From assembly GCA_905250885.1 (NCBI GenBank), contig CAJNOQ010003241.1, forward strand, positions 1 to 20,909: a DNA stretch of 20,909 nt, in the 5' to 3' direction. This document shows, in pieces, positions 1 to 9,246 of this stretch. The position numbers and the translations under genes are program-made. This stretch comes from Didymodactylos carnosus (taxonomy: Eukaryota; Rotifera; Eurotatoria; Philodinida; Philodinidae). Numbering within the stretch: position 1 is the first letter of the stretch; every line of letters begins with the position of its first letter. The notes under the pieces are model-generated. The model ran no database searches and was not told where the DNA came from. It saw only the letters and a program-made list of their open reading frames with translations.

Positions 1-88
1 AATTTCTTACATTTTACATTCTTTCGCAGCTGACCAGAAGAAACGTTTCTTCTGGTCAGCTGCGAAAGAATGTAAAATGTAAGAAATT
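1..88. repeat. Perfect 88-bp palindrome at window start
   Basis: Bases 1-44 and 45-88 are exact reverse complements with no spacer; the centre is aaac/gttt at 44/45. The left arm runs to the first base of the window, so the full inverted repeat could be longer, while the right arm loses its partner after base 88. Zero-spacer perfect palindromes are unstable in vivo and are a common fold-back artefact at contig ends, so both a real hairpin end and an assembly artefact are possible. Confidence 0.95.
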
Positions 89-275
89 GTAAATACATTC
101 CCATCTTTGTTCGATGTTTAGTAAAAATATTCTAAAAAGACATAGTAAAGAACGACCAGAACACACTGACGATATAATTTCGTACATTGTTTTGTGCATC
201 AGAATATTAAACAGAATAAGCCAATAAAAGTCTATTCACATATAGTGTGATATTCCCACCCAAAAGAAATAGATC

Positions 276-512
276 CCCGATTGTGAGTCGAAAACATCTG
301 TGAAAAATAAATCTGAACTGAGTTTAAAAAACGGATCGTTTAAACGTGAAAAATGTTTCAGTATAGTAAAAGATACCTTGTAAACGTCCAGAACCAGCAG
401 ATGTGAAAACGACCAAAGTTTTGCAAGAAATACAGACCGAAAATTCCAGTTAGCGTGAAAAGTGAGCGTTTTCACGTCGCATTCTTTTTTTCGTTACTGA
501 CTCACAATCGGG
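276..512. repeat. Short element-like segment with 14-bp terminal inverted repeats
   Basis: CCCGATTGTGAGTC at 276-289 is an exact reverse complement of 499-512. The 209-bp interior is AT-rich and carries several GCGTGAAAA/TTTTCACG motifs near 343-352 and 455-472. The size and paired ends fit a tiny non-autonomous DNA element (MITE-like). No target-site duplication is visible outside the ends, so the mobile origin is inferred. A 79-codon minus-strand ORF here has no recognisable protein features. Confidence 0.45.
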
Positions 513-993
513 AACCTCGATTGACATCCGAACACGTCCAAAAAATTTTACGCGTTTACACGCGTTTTCTTATTTTTTTGTCTGCTTGGGCAGAGCATAT
601 AGCCTAGATTATATGGACAAAAGGAAATCGAATAAAAACACTCGTCTCACAAGTTGTTTTTTTTCATATGTAGTGTCCGTGAATAAATATTTATTTGTGC
701 ATGATTTTTCTCCGAAAACTTAACGGTTCGCAGTTTTTCGTTAACAAAAAAAATGTTTACAAAACTATCGACAGTATGCCCCTATAAATAAACGCGAGCT
801 GAGGACTATCTCCTTTGTTAACGTTTTATCATATCGTCTTTTAGAAGAAATATTATCAGATGACTCACTCTCACGCCTTATGCATCTCGCCGTCACATTC
901 AACGATAGATGTTATGTTATATTTGAGCCGTGTCACGAGATTTTTGCGTGTCGTCTAGTACAAAATAGAATTTTTTAAGGAAAAGGATTTTTT
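513..993. other. Gene-free AT-rich stretch with one TATA-like site
   Basis: No coding exon is recognisable. An ACGCG pair occurs near 550-565, the same motif that clusters at 6.3-7.4 kb. A TATAAATA sequence lies at 783-790, followed 70 bp later by an ATG that opens only about 30 codons. The TATA match may be chance in AT-rich DNA. Confidence 0.4.
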
Positions 994-1131
994 AGAGAAC
1001 GGAATTAGGGCTAAAAAGAGAATGGTTGCCTATTTATGGTCAAATTTGGGGTGATTAGAGAACGGTCAGAATTATAAAACGAAAAGAGAACGGAATTAGT
1101 GCTGAAATGAGAACGGTTCAGAATTATGAGT
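994..1131 (+). repeat. Two diverged direct copies of an AGAGAACGGAATTAG unit
   Basis: AGAGAACGGAATTAG begins at 994 and again at 1085, each followed by a GCTRAAA spacer and a second GAGAAYGGTT. A further AGAGAACGGTCAGAATTAT lies between them. This is a degenerate tandem repeat with a period of about 91 bp. A 62-codon ORF that starts here is not supported as a gene. Confidence 0.6.
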
Positions 1132-2227
1132 TCAAAAGACTGACAAAGAGAACAGTCACATATTCGGATAGTGAATTATTATCTATATACATTACCTGCA
1201 AAAAAATATCGTACAAAAAAATGCAAATATGTATGATATTTCCAAAAAGTAGAGCAGGACTAGATCTGTTTGGTCTACCACATTTTCGATCCTAAAAGCA
1301 TACGATCTTTTGGGATTACATGATAGCCAAAAGCAATTAAAGTCCAACTGTATGTTTATAAATGAATTTTTTACATAAGAATCTGCGAGAACAAAAGTTT
1401 TGTTAAATCGAAACTATGTGAGCAGGTTCATACCATATCTTAAAATGATCGAACGATGAAAATGTATTGCTACCAAAATAATTAATTCACTCTTGGATAC
1501 TCACTATTACCGGATGTGATGTAGGAACAGCCGTTTCAAAAATATTCCATGGAATTAGAGTTGCATATTTGATAACATCTAAAGACCATTTTAGTGTATA
1601 TTTTTTAATGTATATTTGTTACCATTGGTACTTGATTCACTTCGAAATCTAGATACTTGATTTTCTGATATTAGTTTATTAAATTCAGTTTCCGTATTAC
1701 AAATTCGCAGTGGTAGCCATTGTCTGCGCATCATTTTGTTTAGAATGTGGTTCTTTTACTGTTTATATATCGATGTAAAAATTGATAGCTGCAACTAAAA
1801 GAACTTTAGCCGTCGGGTGATTGCCAGATTTCCATTGCCGTTACTCAATAGTTGCAATCGAGAAAAAATCTAGTAATCTAGATGAATCGGGCGATACTAA
1901 ATTTTTTTATCACGTCTGGGAGATCAGCATATCGGCTGAAAGATAAAATTTATTCTTCTCCATTTCGTTTGTTAGAAAGTAACATTCAGCTGTATTTATA
2001 TTAAATTGGTTTGTGCATTGATAATAGACATGTGTGCATTCTGTACCTATAACAGATTTTCCGCTTTCTTTCTCTTTCTGCAATAACAGAAAAGAAAGGC
2101 GAGAGAACGATATTCATCTATATCTACGCGTAGATTTTGCGACGCGTAGAATATAGTCTATGTCACCGTTCAATGCATTCCAGTATTTTTGATGGCTTCT
2201 CTAATAAAACAGACCAGAACTACTTCC
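1132..2227. other. No gene recognised
   Basis: AT-rich sequence with stops in all frames. The only structure seen is around 2062-2160: an interrupted inverted repeat CTTTCTTT/AAAGAAAG, and two CTACGCGTAG-like palindromic motifs near 2123 and 2141. Confidence 0.5.
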
Positions 2228-2265
2228 ACGTTGCTAATGCTGACAGCTTTCGGCATTAGCAACGT
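2228..2265. repeat. 13-bp perfect hairpin
   Basis: ACGTTGCTAATGC at 2228-2240 pairs exactly with GCATTAGCAACGT at 2253-2265 around a 12-nt loop. It stands alone with no gene beside it, so neither a terminator nor a small-RNA role can be assigned. It may be the remnant of a fold-back element. Confidence 0.85.
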
Positions 2266-3417
2266 CGATGTCGAATGATGATATTTTGAAAGAAAAAACA
2301 TTACGCTTTCTTTGAGAATTGCGTCTGAGTTTTGTTTTCAAAGGTTTTATCGATGGTATCACCAGAATGCAATCATTTTTTTTCCTCAGATTTTTAAAAT
2401 AGCTTTAAATCTGTATTTTGTAGCGTTCCGGTTGACCATAGTCTCGCTTTTTCCCTCTGATGATGATCCTTCGGCCAGCCCCAGCGCACTGCTTTATCAA
2501 AATATTTTACTATAAGTTGGAAAGTTTACGACGTTTAATCAGAATAGCATAGTATATTATACAGTTCTGTTTAAGGGTGCCCCTCCACAGTGGGCAATTT
2601 TCCAGTTTCTTCGTTCGAAGAAAAATCTCATAAAAGTGTGCGTTCGCGATTCAAAATTGGGTATTGCGCGGCGAGATTACTATGGCTTCGCGACGCGGAA
2701 TGAAGCGCGGATTCTACTAGGCTGTCCTCTGTGTTTGGTGAAAAATGGGAAACTTTGGGTAATATTTACGGCTTTGGGAAGGAATATTCTGTGCGTGACA
2801 GAAAAAGGCTCTAATTTACATCCAATTAAACCCTAATTTGCTGCGAAACTACCTGAGCAAATGGTGACGGTCTAGAGCGAACAATTCAGAGGCCCTTACG
2901 AGCTATCCAATATTAAAGGAACTTTCTTCCAAAGCCTTTTCCTCATTTATAAATGTCAATAAATAAATGTAACGGTGTGACATACTTTTTTGTCAGTGAA
3001 TTTCCAAGCACTTACTGTTCTCCAAAAAACGTGATTTTTATATTTGCCAGATATTTGGTGATATTCTATCGCTTTATGTGAAAAATAAAGTTGAAAAACT
3101 TTTTTCAGGCTTTTAAACTTGACTGGAACCTTGAAACACTGAAAAGGCATAAGTTTTGTATCCTAAAGTCAGATTGTCGAAAAAAATGAGCCACTTTGTA
3201 AAGAATTTAATTATTTATCGAATGGTGTAAATTTTAAACTTTTTTTAAAATAGTTTCTAGGGCAAAAATTTTAAAATAAAGTTTTTAAAATTTTATATTA
3301 AACTTTTTCCACTAAAATTTTTATTTTTATTTGCTAAGGAGATCGGATTCGTAATCATCACGAAAAACTGCATCTAGTGATGTGTTCATATTGGATCTCG
3401 GATAACAAAAAATTTTT
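2266..3417. other. No gene recognised
   Basis: Several frames of 60-70 codons are open (for example 2312-2515 plus and 2636-2836 plus from a GTG), but none shows a domain, motif or splice context. The 2600-2800 part is richer in CG dinucleotides (GCGCGGCGAG, CGCGACGCGG) than its surroundings and could be old transposon DNA. Positions 3230-3330 are nearly pure A/T. Confidence 0.5.
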
Positions 3418-3479
3418 AAAAACTTAATCAGTGAAGTGTCGCGTTACGTGAACAGGCGGTTAAGTTTTTAGACTTCACT
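3418..3479. repeat. Two interleaved inverted repeats (pseudoknot-like order)
   Basis: AAAAACTTAA (3418-3427) pairs with TTAAGTTTTT (3460-3469), and AGTGAAGT (3430-3437) pairs with ACTTCACT (3472-3479). The order left1-left2-right1-right2 is that of an H-type pseudoknot rather than nested hairpins. There is no coding or RNA-gene context, and A/T-rich 8-10 bp matches can be chance. Confidence 0.5.
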
Positions 3480-4119
3480 TTGAAACTATCAAGTTTTTCA
3501 TTAATACAAGGCCGAATTTGAGCAAATATCGTAACAATGAATCAATTTTCATTCAATCGCTTTTAAAGATACACAATTATGTAGCCTATTTTGCTGCGTC
3601 GGGATAGTGATTTAAAAAATAGGAAAAGATCATTGAAACAGTTAAAACCGGTTACTTTTACTTTTTGATTAAATGGCTGAATCGTGTAACACTGCTACCG
3701 AAGTGTGAGTGCGTCAGCGTTTTTACTCTTTTTGTTTATGTTACAATATTGATATAAGTGCCGGAGATGAGTTTTTAATATAGCTAACGATGTGAACATA
3801 CTTTTATTGCTATATGAGACTATGATATGTGGCGCAAAAAAATTCATTATAATCATATTTAGATTTTTCTTTAGTTCTGAACTGATGTATGACCTATATT
3901 TAGAAATTGTTTTTTTCCCCAATAAAGAATAATTAAATTTCTTTTCCCTGTGGAATATGTAAGACAGAAAGGAAGAGGAAAATAATAACGAAAAAAGTAA
4001 GAAAAAACAATTGAAAATTTCAGCATAGATAGGAAATGTGGGGGAAAAAACGAAAAATGTTTGAAAGCAACAACAATGGCGCGACTGTATTTCTATAGAC
4101 TTACCTACTCACATGGGTA
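3480..4119. other. No gene recognised; purine-rich tract
   Basis: No exon-like sequence. Positions 3959-4070 are strongly purine-rich on the plus strand (runs of AGGAAGAGGAAAA and GGGGGAAAAAA type). A 75-codon minus-strand ORF at 3695-3922 has no recognisable feature. Confidence 0.5.
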
Positions 4120-4660
4120 TTGCTAAAAGACGCGAACACCCACGAACATCCACGAACACCCCCAAATTAAAATCTGAGTTAGCCAATCGATAGAGCTCGT
4201 CGAGCTGAGTATAGCAACGCCTAACGAACAACCGAAAACGTTTTTATAATTTCGCTTTTTAAGCATACATTTTGAAGGAACACCCACGAACACAAAGAAC
4301 AAAGGGTAAGAACACCCAAAAAAGTGCGCCAAATTCATTTTCAGATTATTCTGGGCTGAGGGTGAGGTGTGGGTGAGCCTAACAGTGCCTCACCCTCATC
4401 CCCACACCCTCAGCCCAGAATAATCTGAAAATGAATTTGGCACACTTTTTTGGGTGTTCTTACCCTTTCTTCTTTGCGTTCGTGGGTGTTCTTTGGGTGT
4501 TCGTAGGCGTTCGTGGGTGTTCATTCAAAATGTATGCTTAAAAAGCGAAATTATAAAAATTTTTTCAAGTGTTCGTTAGGCGTTGCTATACACAGCTCGA
4601 CGAGCTCTATCGACTGGCTAACTCAGATTTTAATTTGGGGGTGTTCGCGTCTTTTAGCAA
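4120..4660. mobile_element. 541-bp foldback (long inverted repeat) element
   Basis: The left half (4120 to about 4376) and right half (about 4392 to 4660) are imperfect reverse complements over almost their whole length. The ends are TTGCTAAAAGACGCG and its complement, and the loop near 4376-4391 is small. Several copies of GTTCGTGGGTGTTC or its complement are packed just inside both ends and again in the arms, as in foldback/MITE-type non-autonomous transposons with subterminal repeats. No clear target-site duplication flanks it. Two ORFs (4123-4338 minus and 4513-4707 plus) have near-identical translations only because they are the two arms of the same inverted repeat. Confidence 0.8.
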
Positions 4661-5244
4661 CATTCGTGCCTATTCTTAACAAGAAATTAAGACTATGTAA
4701 ACCCTGAAATTCAGTTATGTAAACACCAACGTTTTCCAAGGACCGTTTTCCCCTAGGATTCGCCGTATAAAACTAAATCCCAAACTGCCATCTCCTTCGG
4801 AGAACGGACGTGTCCTTGGAAGTTTTCACAAAAAGTAACGCACTCACACTCGTGTAGCAGAGTTACACAATTCAACTATAAACATTCTTGAAGTTGTACG
4901 TAGTCTCTTCATACAAAGCAGTAGAACCCTACCATTTTTCAATTTCAACTTCTTCATTAAGTAAAATAATCCAAATGATTAATAGATAATTTACATATAG
5001 ATTATATATCTATGTCATATCAATGATACTGCAGGATGTCTTAAATGGGCTTTACTAATTTCGTATATTACAGATATAACTAACGAAAAAGAATTTGTGT
5101 CATTCAAAAATGTAAGGCAGAAAAAAGATTACATTTAATAATAATTTTAACTGTAGGATACATCTGGTAATTTGTTCAAAGAGAATATAAATATAGATAA
5201 AAATTTCATGTTAGTTTGTATTAGTAAATTTAGTCAATATAGTT
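4661..5244. other. AT-rich upstream region of the GPCR gene
   Basis: This holds the presumed promoter and 5' UTR of the receptor gene that starts at 5245. No canonical TATA box or initiator can be singled out from the general A/T richness, and no other coding sequence is seen. Confidence 0.4.
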
Positions 5245-6282
5245 ATGTCTAATCTAACTATTCTTCTCATTCAATTAAATCAATGTATTTTGATACCCGT
5301 CATTATTTTGGGCACAATTGGCAATGTGTTTAATATTTTGATATTCACTCGAAAAGTCTTACGTATTTATTCTTGTTCAATTTATTTCATAGCATCATCG
5401 ATTAGTAATTTTTTTGTTCTCTATTTCTCTGTCTTCTCTCGTCTGCTTATTGATGGTTACTCTATTGATCCAACTATCTACTCAAACGGCGTATGCAAAT
5501 TAACCGCTTTTCTTCAATATACATTTACAACTCTCTCATCGTCCTACACTGTTTTGGCCTGTGTCGATCGTTACGCTCTAACCTCACCACATGTTCACTA
5601 TCGACAGTTTAGTCGTCCATCTACAACTATTTATTCAATACCAGTGCTGTGCCTTATTTGCTTTTTACTCTTTATTCACGTTCCCATTTATTTTCAAGTT
5701 TTACACATATCCATTAGTACAACCGTTACTATTGAACTATGTTATTGTCAAGGATCATATTCACAATTTTTCTCATTCTATTATCTATTTGTTTATTCCA
5801 TTTTTCAACCATTGTTAATGATCGTCTTTGGACTAATGACATTGGCCAATGTTCGTCAACAACGTCGACACGTAAATACAACAACAATCACCGTTGTGAA
5901 CAAACGTCGTCAGCAAAAACGTGAAAAGCAAATGCTACGTTTAGTATTATTTCAAGCATTAGCCTTTGTCATTCTCTCTTTACCATCAACGATTTGCATT
6001 GCGTACTCGACATTTGCTGAAGCGAGTGAACAATTAAATTTTATTGTACATATTTCATTATTTTTACTCTATTTAAATTTTATTCAATGTTTCTATATTA
6101 ATACAATGTCAGCAAAAACATATCGTATGGAATTTTATAAAATTTTAAATCAAGTAGAAAAACGTATCTTTCACACAAATTATATTGACCGGCAATTATT
6201 GAGACAACGAGGTGATACTACACGAACAGTAGGTGCGATGACAGTTATGAGATCAGCAACTGTTCAACATGACCAGAACTGA
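5245..6282 (+). CDS. Rhodopsin-family seven-transmembrane GPCR, peptide-receptor-like, rotifer type
   Basis: A complete intronless 345-aa receptor, the normal length for a class A GPCR. It should sit in the plasma membrane and couple an extracellular ligand to G proteins; the ligand is unknown. The N-terminus is short, with an N-glycosylation sequon at Asn3. TM1 (about 15-35) has the GxxGN signature (Gly26-Asn27). TM3 (about 84-107) starts with the conserved Cys84 and ends with Asp-Arg-Tyr 108-110. Extracellular loop 2 offers Cys166 or Cys168 as disulfide partner. TM5 spans about 176-201. A basic third intracellular loop (204-229) precedes TM6, which carries SLPS (Pro247) in place of CWxP. 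TM7 (about 266-287) lacks a clear NPxxY, reading NFIQCFYIN. The tail is about 55 residues. Style resembles the large FMRFamide/chemosensory-like receptor families of rotifers; that comparison is from general knowledge. The first ATG is used, with no in-frame alternative upstream. Confidence 0.93.
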   Translation: MSNLTILLIQLNQCILIPVIILGTIGNVFNILIFTRKVLRIYSCSIYFIASSISNFFVLYFSVFSRLLIDGYSIDPTIYSNGVCKLTAFLQYTFTTLSSSYTVLACVDRYALTSPHVHYRQFSRPSTTIYSIPVLCLICFLLFIHVPIYFQVLHISISTTVTIELCYCQGSYSQFFSFYYLFVYSIFQPLLMIVFGLMTLANVRQQRRHVNTTTITVVNKRRQQKREKQMLRLVLFQALAFVILSLPSTICIAYSTFAEASEQLNFIVHISLFLLYLNFIQCFYINTMSAKTYRMEFYKILNQVEKRIFHTNYIDRQLLRQRGDTTRTVGAMTVMRSATVQHDQN

Positions 6283-6443
6283 ACTCAAACACTAAATAAG
6301 CAGTGTCTACTTATACGATCCAGGCAAACGTTTTCTGGCAAAAAACGCATTGATGTGCGTTAATTTCTAACGCGTTTATCAGGATGCATTTTGACCGTTT
6401 CAACGCGTTTGTATTCTGTGAAAATCAATTAAAATGGAAAAAA

Positions 6444-6449
6444 AATAAA
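6444..6449 (+). promoter_or_regulatory. Candidate polyadenylation signal for the GPCR gene
   Basis: The first AATAAA after the receptor stop codon lies 161 bp downstream. In DNA this A-rich the hexamer may be chance, and it falls inside the ACGCGTT-motif region. Confidence 0.3.
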
Positions 6450-6564
6450 CTTCAGCATCAGATTAAATTCTGGTACATGTCTGGATGCATAGATATGCAT
6501 ACAAACGACTATATAACCCAGTAGAGTGACGAAATAGAGGAAGAAAACAACTTGTACTTACATG

Positions 6565-6636
6565 ACTTCAGTGTGATTTGAACGTAGATATCTAGAATTA
6601 AGAAGCAAACACATAACCATCTGCGCTATCAGACGA
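6565..6636 (-). repeat. Degenerate tRNA-like (SINE-like) segment
   Basis: On the minus strand, 6628-6617 reads TAGCGCAGATGG, close to the pol III A box. After 32 nt, 6584-6574 reads CGTTCAAATCA, close to the B box. The spacing is that of a tRNA gene, and the intervening bases include TTCTTAA where an anticodon loop would sit. The anticodon, T and acceptor stems do not pair, so this is at best a tRNA relic or a SINE head rather than a working tRNA. Confidence 0.35.
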
Positions 6637-6712
6637 TCGAAACATATACAGTAACAATGCTATGCGTTTTGATCATCTCAGTCAGACAAGACAGTGTTTG
6701 CTTCTTTATTCT
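6594..6712. repeat. Inverted repeat, 19-bp arms
   Basis: Positions 6594-6612 and 6694-6712 are reverse complements with a single mismatch (AGAATTAAGAAGCAAACAC and its partner). They are separated by 81 bp that contain the A-box half of the tRNA-like segment. Confidence 0.8.
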
Positions 6713-7378
6713 ATGACTTCTATGCTTCATTTACAAAATAAACAAATCTTTTCGCTCAAAATAAAGTAATTCCACCGATAATCATCTCTTTTCGCATACC
6801 TAACTATGTGTGTGCGAGTAATGAAATAGTCTGTCTGTTAGGTCGATAACTCCGTACCTCATCCTTCTGTTTAAAGGTGAACTCTGATATCGAGTTGCAC
6901 TTTATTGAGAAACTCACCAGATGTAAGTGACTTTTTTGAGACAGGATGTTTCTACTCTGTCATTCTTGTAGCTTTTGAACATGAATAAATCTACTAATAC
7001 AGATCGCATTGTTATTTTCTTTTTTTTGTATTCGTACTGTTTCGGTTATTCTATGCCACAAGAAGATTTTAAAGTCAAATGGTCTTCTTGCTTCATCTTT
7101 TATGATACACTTTGAAAAAAAATTAAAATGCAGCAGAAAATAACGCATAAAAGCGCGTTAAATTACCAAATAATGGTCCTGCTAAACGCGTCGGTAATTA
7201 ATGCACCTTAACGCGTTGGTAATTAACGCATCCGTTTTCTCTAATGCGTCAGAATGCACTGGATTTAACGTTTCGATGCGTTTATAGTACACTAACGCGT
7301 CAGAACGCGTTCATTTTCATCAAAAATGCGTCAAAAGGCGTTACCTGTCCAAACTAACGCGTTTCAACGCTCGTTGAC

Positions 7379-7974
7379 TCAAAACAAGGCTTGCATGGGG
7401 AATGGGTGGTCAAATTCTCCATAAAAATTTTGAGAACTACCGAATCAGATTCCCTGGAATATTAACGAAGAATTTTTCAAAATTCGTTAAACTGGACTTT
7501 TAAATTAAATTTTACTAAATTTTAAAAGTGTTTTTCGCTTCCTTCGTGTGAAATTTGGTTCAAGGTCTTTTCAAAAATACTTCTTGCTCCAAAATGCCAT
7601 CGAGCAGATCAAAGCGGAATAACTCAGTCAAAACTTCTTCGAAAGCTTTGATCGAACTTTTTGTAGATACATCTTGATGTTCTCGATCGATTGACATCAA
7701 AACCGAGGTTATATATAGAAATCTGAAAATTTTATTAAACTATTAAAATTGGAGCAAAAAGTCGAGACTAAACTTAAAAAGTTATTTTCTGAAAAACTAC
7801 AGGTCCGGTGCCCGAAAAAAGTATTGAAATATATACTTCAAAGTGTCCTCTACAAACTCATAGGAAAAACCGAGTGGGGGATCCCCCCTTAAGTCAATGC
7901 TAATTGACCATCAAGAATTTTATCTGTCAGTATGTAATTTACACATCTTGGCATAGAATATAGCGTAACTGTTG
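7379..7974. other. No gene recognised
   Basis: AT-rich intergenic DNA. A 12-bp G/C palindrome GGGGGATCCCCC lies at 7876-7887, unusual for this composition. There are no open frames of note. Confidence 0.5.
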
Positions 7975-8412
7975 AAACACGTTGATCTGAAGATACCTTC
8001 GTATATACTGAAAAAATTAAGTTACTTTTTATCGGAGAAAACTTTCTCATTCGGGATAGATCTCCAAACGAAAAAAGTCGTACATGTTTCGGTATGTATG
8101 ATGCCGATATTGCGGAACATTTTTCGACCGCTGTCTGTCAGTTCTACCCATGAATTTTTCATTAAACAGGTTCCAACTTATGTGACAAAAGTTGACATAA
8201 ACGTGAGCTTAACTGCATGAAAGCATGAAACCACCGTCGTCATTTGACGGTTGTTTAGTTTCACTTATACTATGTTCTATCTAGCTCATATTCAATAAAT
8301 GTATGCGTCAGTATATGCCGGTTAAAGTACCTTTTAAAATGTTTTGATTCGAACGAAAAACTTTAAAAAGTATTGTGACGACATGTAAAGTCCAAAGTAT
8401 TATTATATAAGT
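7975..8412 (+). repeat. Dispersed repeat, copy A
   Basis: From about 8101 to 8412 this is nearly identical to 13286-13620 (copy C). From about 7985 to 8190 it matches the reverse complement of 12141-12425 (copy B) more loosely. It contains a small stem, ACCGTC/GACGGT, around 8232-8250. An 82-codon ORF (7972-8220) runs through it, and its central part stays similar in copy B (FxxxxVxxYxTKV). Coding origin is possible but not shown. Copies A and C are recent; copy B is older. Confidence 0.85.
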
Positions 8413-9246
8413 AGATGTTTGGCTTCTTCTGCACGTAAGATACAGAATTTTACAATATATGTTTTTACTTGGATTTTTCCCTACGAAAAGAGCAAATCTC
8501 TTAAACCCAGTTAGGACACTTTTTCCTGATGTATACTATAATACATACCGGCTAAAGTCTCTAACAGTCGGTTAAAATCTTTCAAAAATTTCACAAGAAA
8601 TAAGGTAGGAGATCGTATATAATAGCATGGTCACTGGAGTTACCACTGAGGGTCGAGGAGGAGGAAGAAGAAAATTGAAAAAGGATTTTTTACTAATGCT
8701 CTATTCTAATGGTTGTTTTATTCATAGCTCATTTTGTATGGATTATGTGGCTCAGAGTTCATCCGTCGAGTACATTGAAACTATCCATATATCTTATTAT
8801 TCTCAGCTGAGTCAGTTTCCTTTAAAATGTGCGTGGAGAAATTTGAGTAAAACACGGTATATCAACGATGCATGATCACAGCAGGAGCCCATCAGATGCA
8901 ATCATGCAATACAATAACAGTTTAAATCCAATATGACAAGTTTACAGAGAAATGCACTAGGATCACATTGTGGGCAGTTCAAGAAACAACGGATGTATAA
9001 TAACCAAAATAGATTTGTGAGTAGAAAGTAGCCTTAAATTTGAAAACGTATGAGAAGAGCCCAGTTGTAATCTTTAATTCTAAATACAACTCAAAACAAG
9101 GGTGTTTTAAACGGAAAAATACAAAAATCTGGAAAAACATTTAAATTCGTCAGCTAAAAAACTAAAAGAATGTCAGAGTCAGTTTACTAAGCAATTTCAT
9201 TTAAACAGTTTTATAATCCACTTTATGTAGTAAAAATATCATAGTT
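8413..9246. other. No gene recognised; 3' flank of the DJ-1/PfpI gene
   Basis: AT-rich. A second CCGGYTAAAGT motif near 8549 echoes one at 8319 in copy A. The 82-codon frame starting at 8627 has no recognisable domain. The last part (about 9100-9246) should include the 3' UTR of the minus-strand gene; no canonical AATAAA is obvious on that strand. Confidence 0.4.

Larger units (their letters stand above)
6328..7378. mobile_element. Putative non-autonomous element bracketed by AACGCGTT motif clusters
   Basis: Two clusters of a degenerate motif (AACGCGTT, ATGCGTC, AACGCATT) flank an ordinary AT-rich core. The left cluster (6328-6412) has about five copies and the right cluster (7141-7378) about a dozen, spaced about 12-40 bp. 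Both clusters end on their inner side with a similar GCATTTTAATTTTTTT-like stretch in opposite orientation, so they resemble inverted subterminal repeats. The region begins about 45 bp after the GPCR stop. Exact termini and a target duplication are not resolved. A 62-codon minus-strand ORF at 6960-7148 is unsupported. Confidence 0.45.

Noticed and set aside
783..860. TATAAATA followed by an ATG as the promoter of a small gene
   Set aside because: The frame closes after about 33 codons with no splice donor that leads to a recognisable exon.
4123..4707. Two ORFs with nearly identical proteins (4123-4338 minus, 4513-4707 plus), as if a duplicated gene pair
   Set aside because: They are the two arms of one inverted repeat read in mirror orientation; the shared translation follows from DNA complementarity and shows no domain.
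7972..8220. 82-codon ORF across repeat copy A as a gene
   Set aside because: No recognised domain. It is part of a dispersed repeat and the frame is only loosely preserved in copy B.
8627..8875. 82-codon ORF starting with a Gly/Arg-rich stretch
   Set aside because: No motif, no splice context, and length expected by chance in this amount of DNA.
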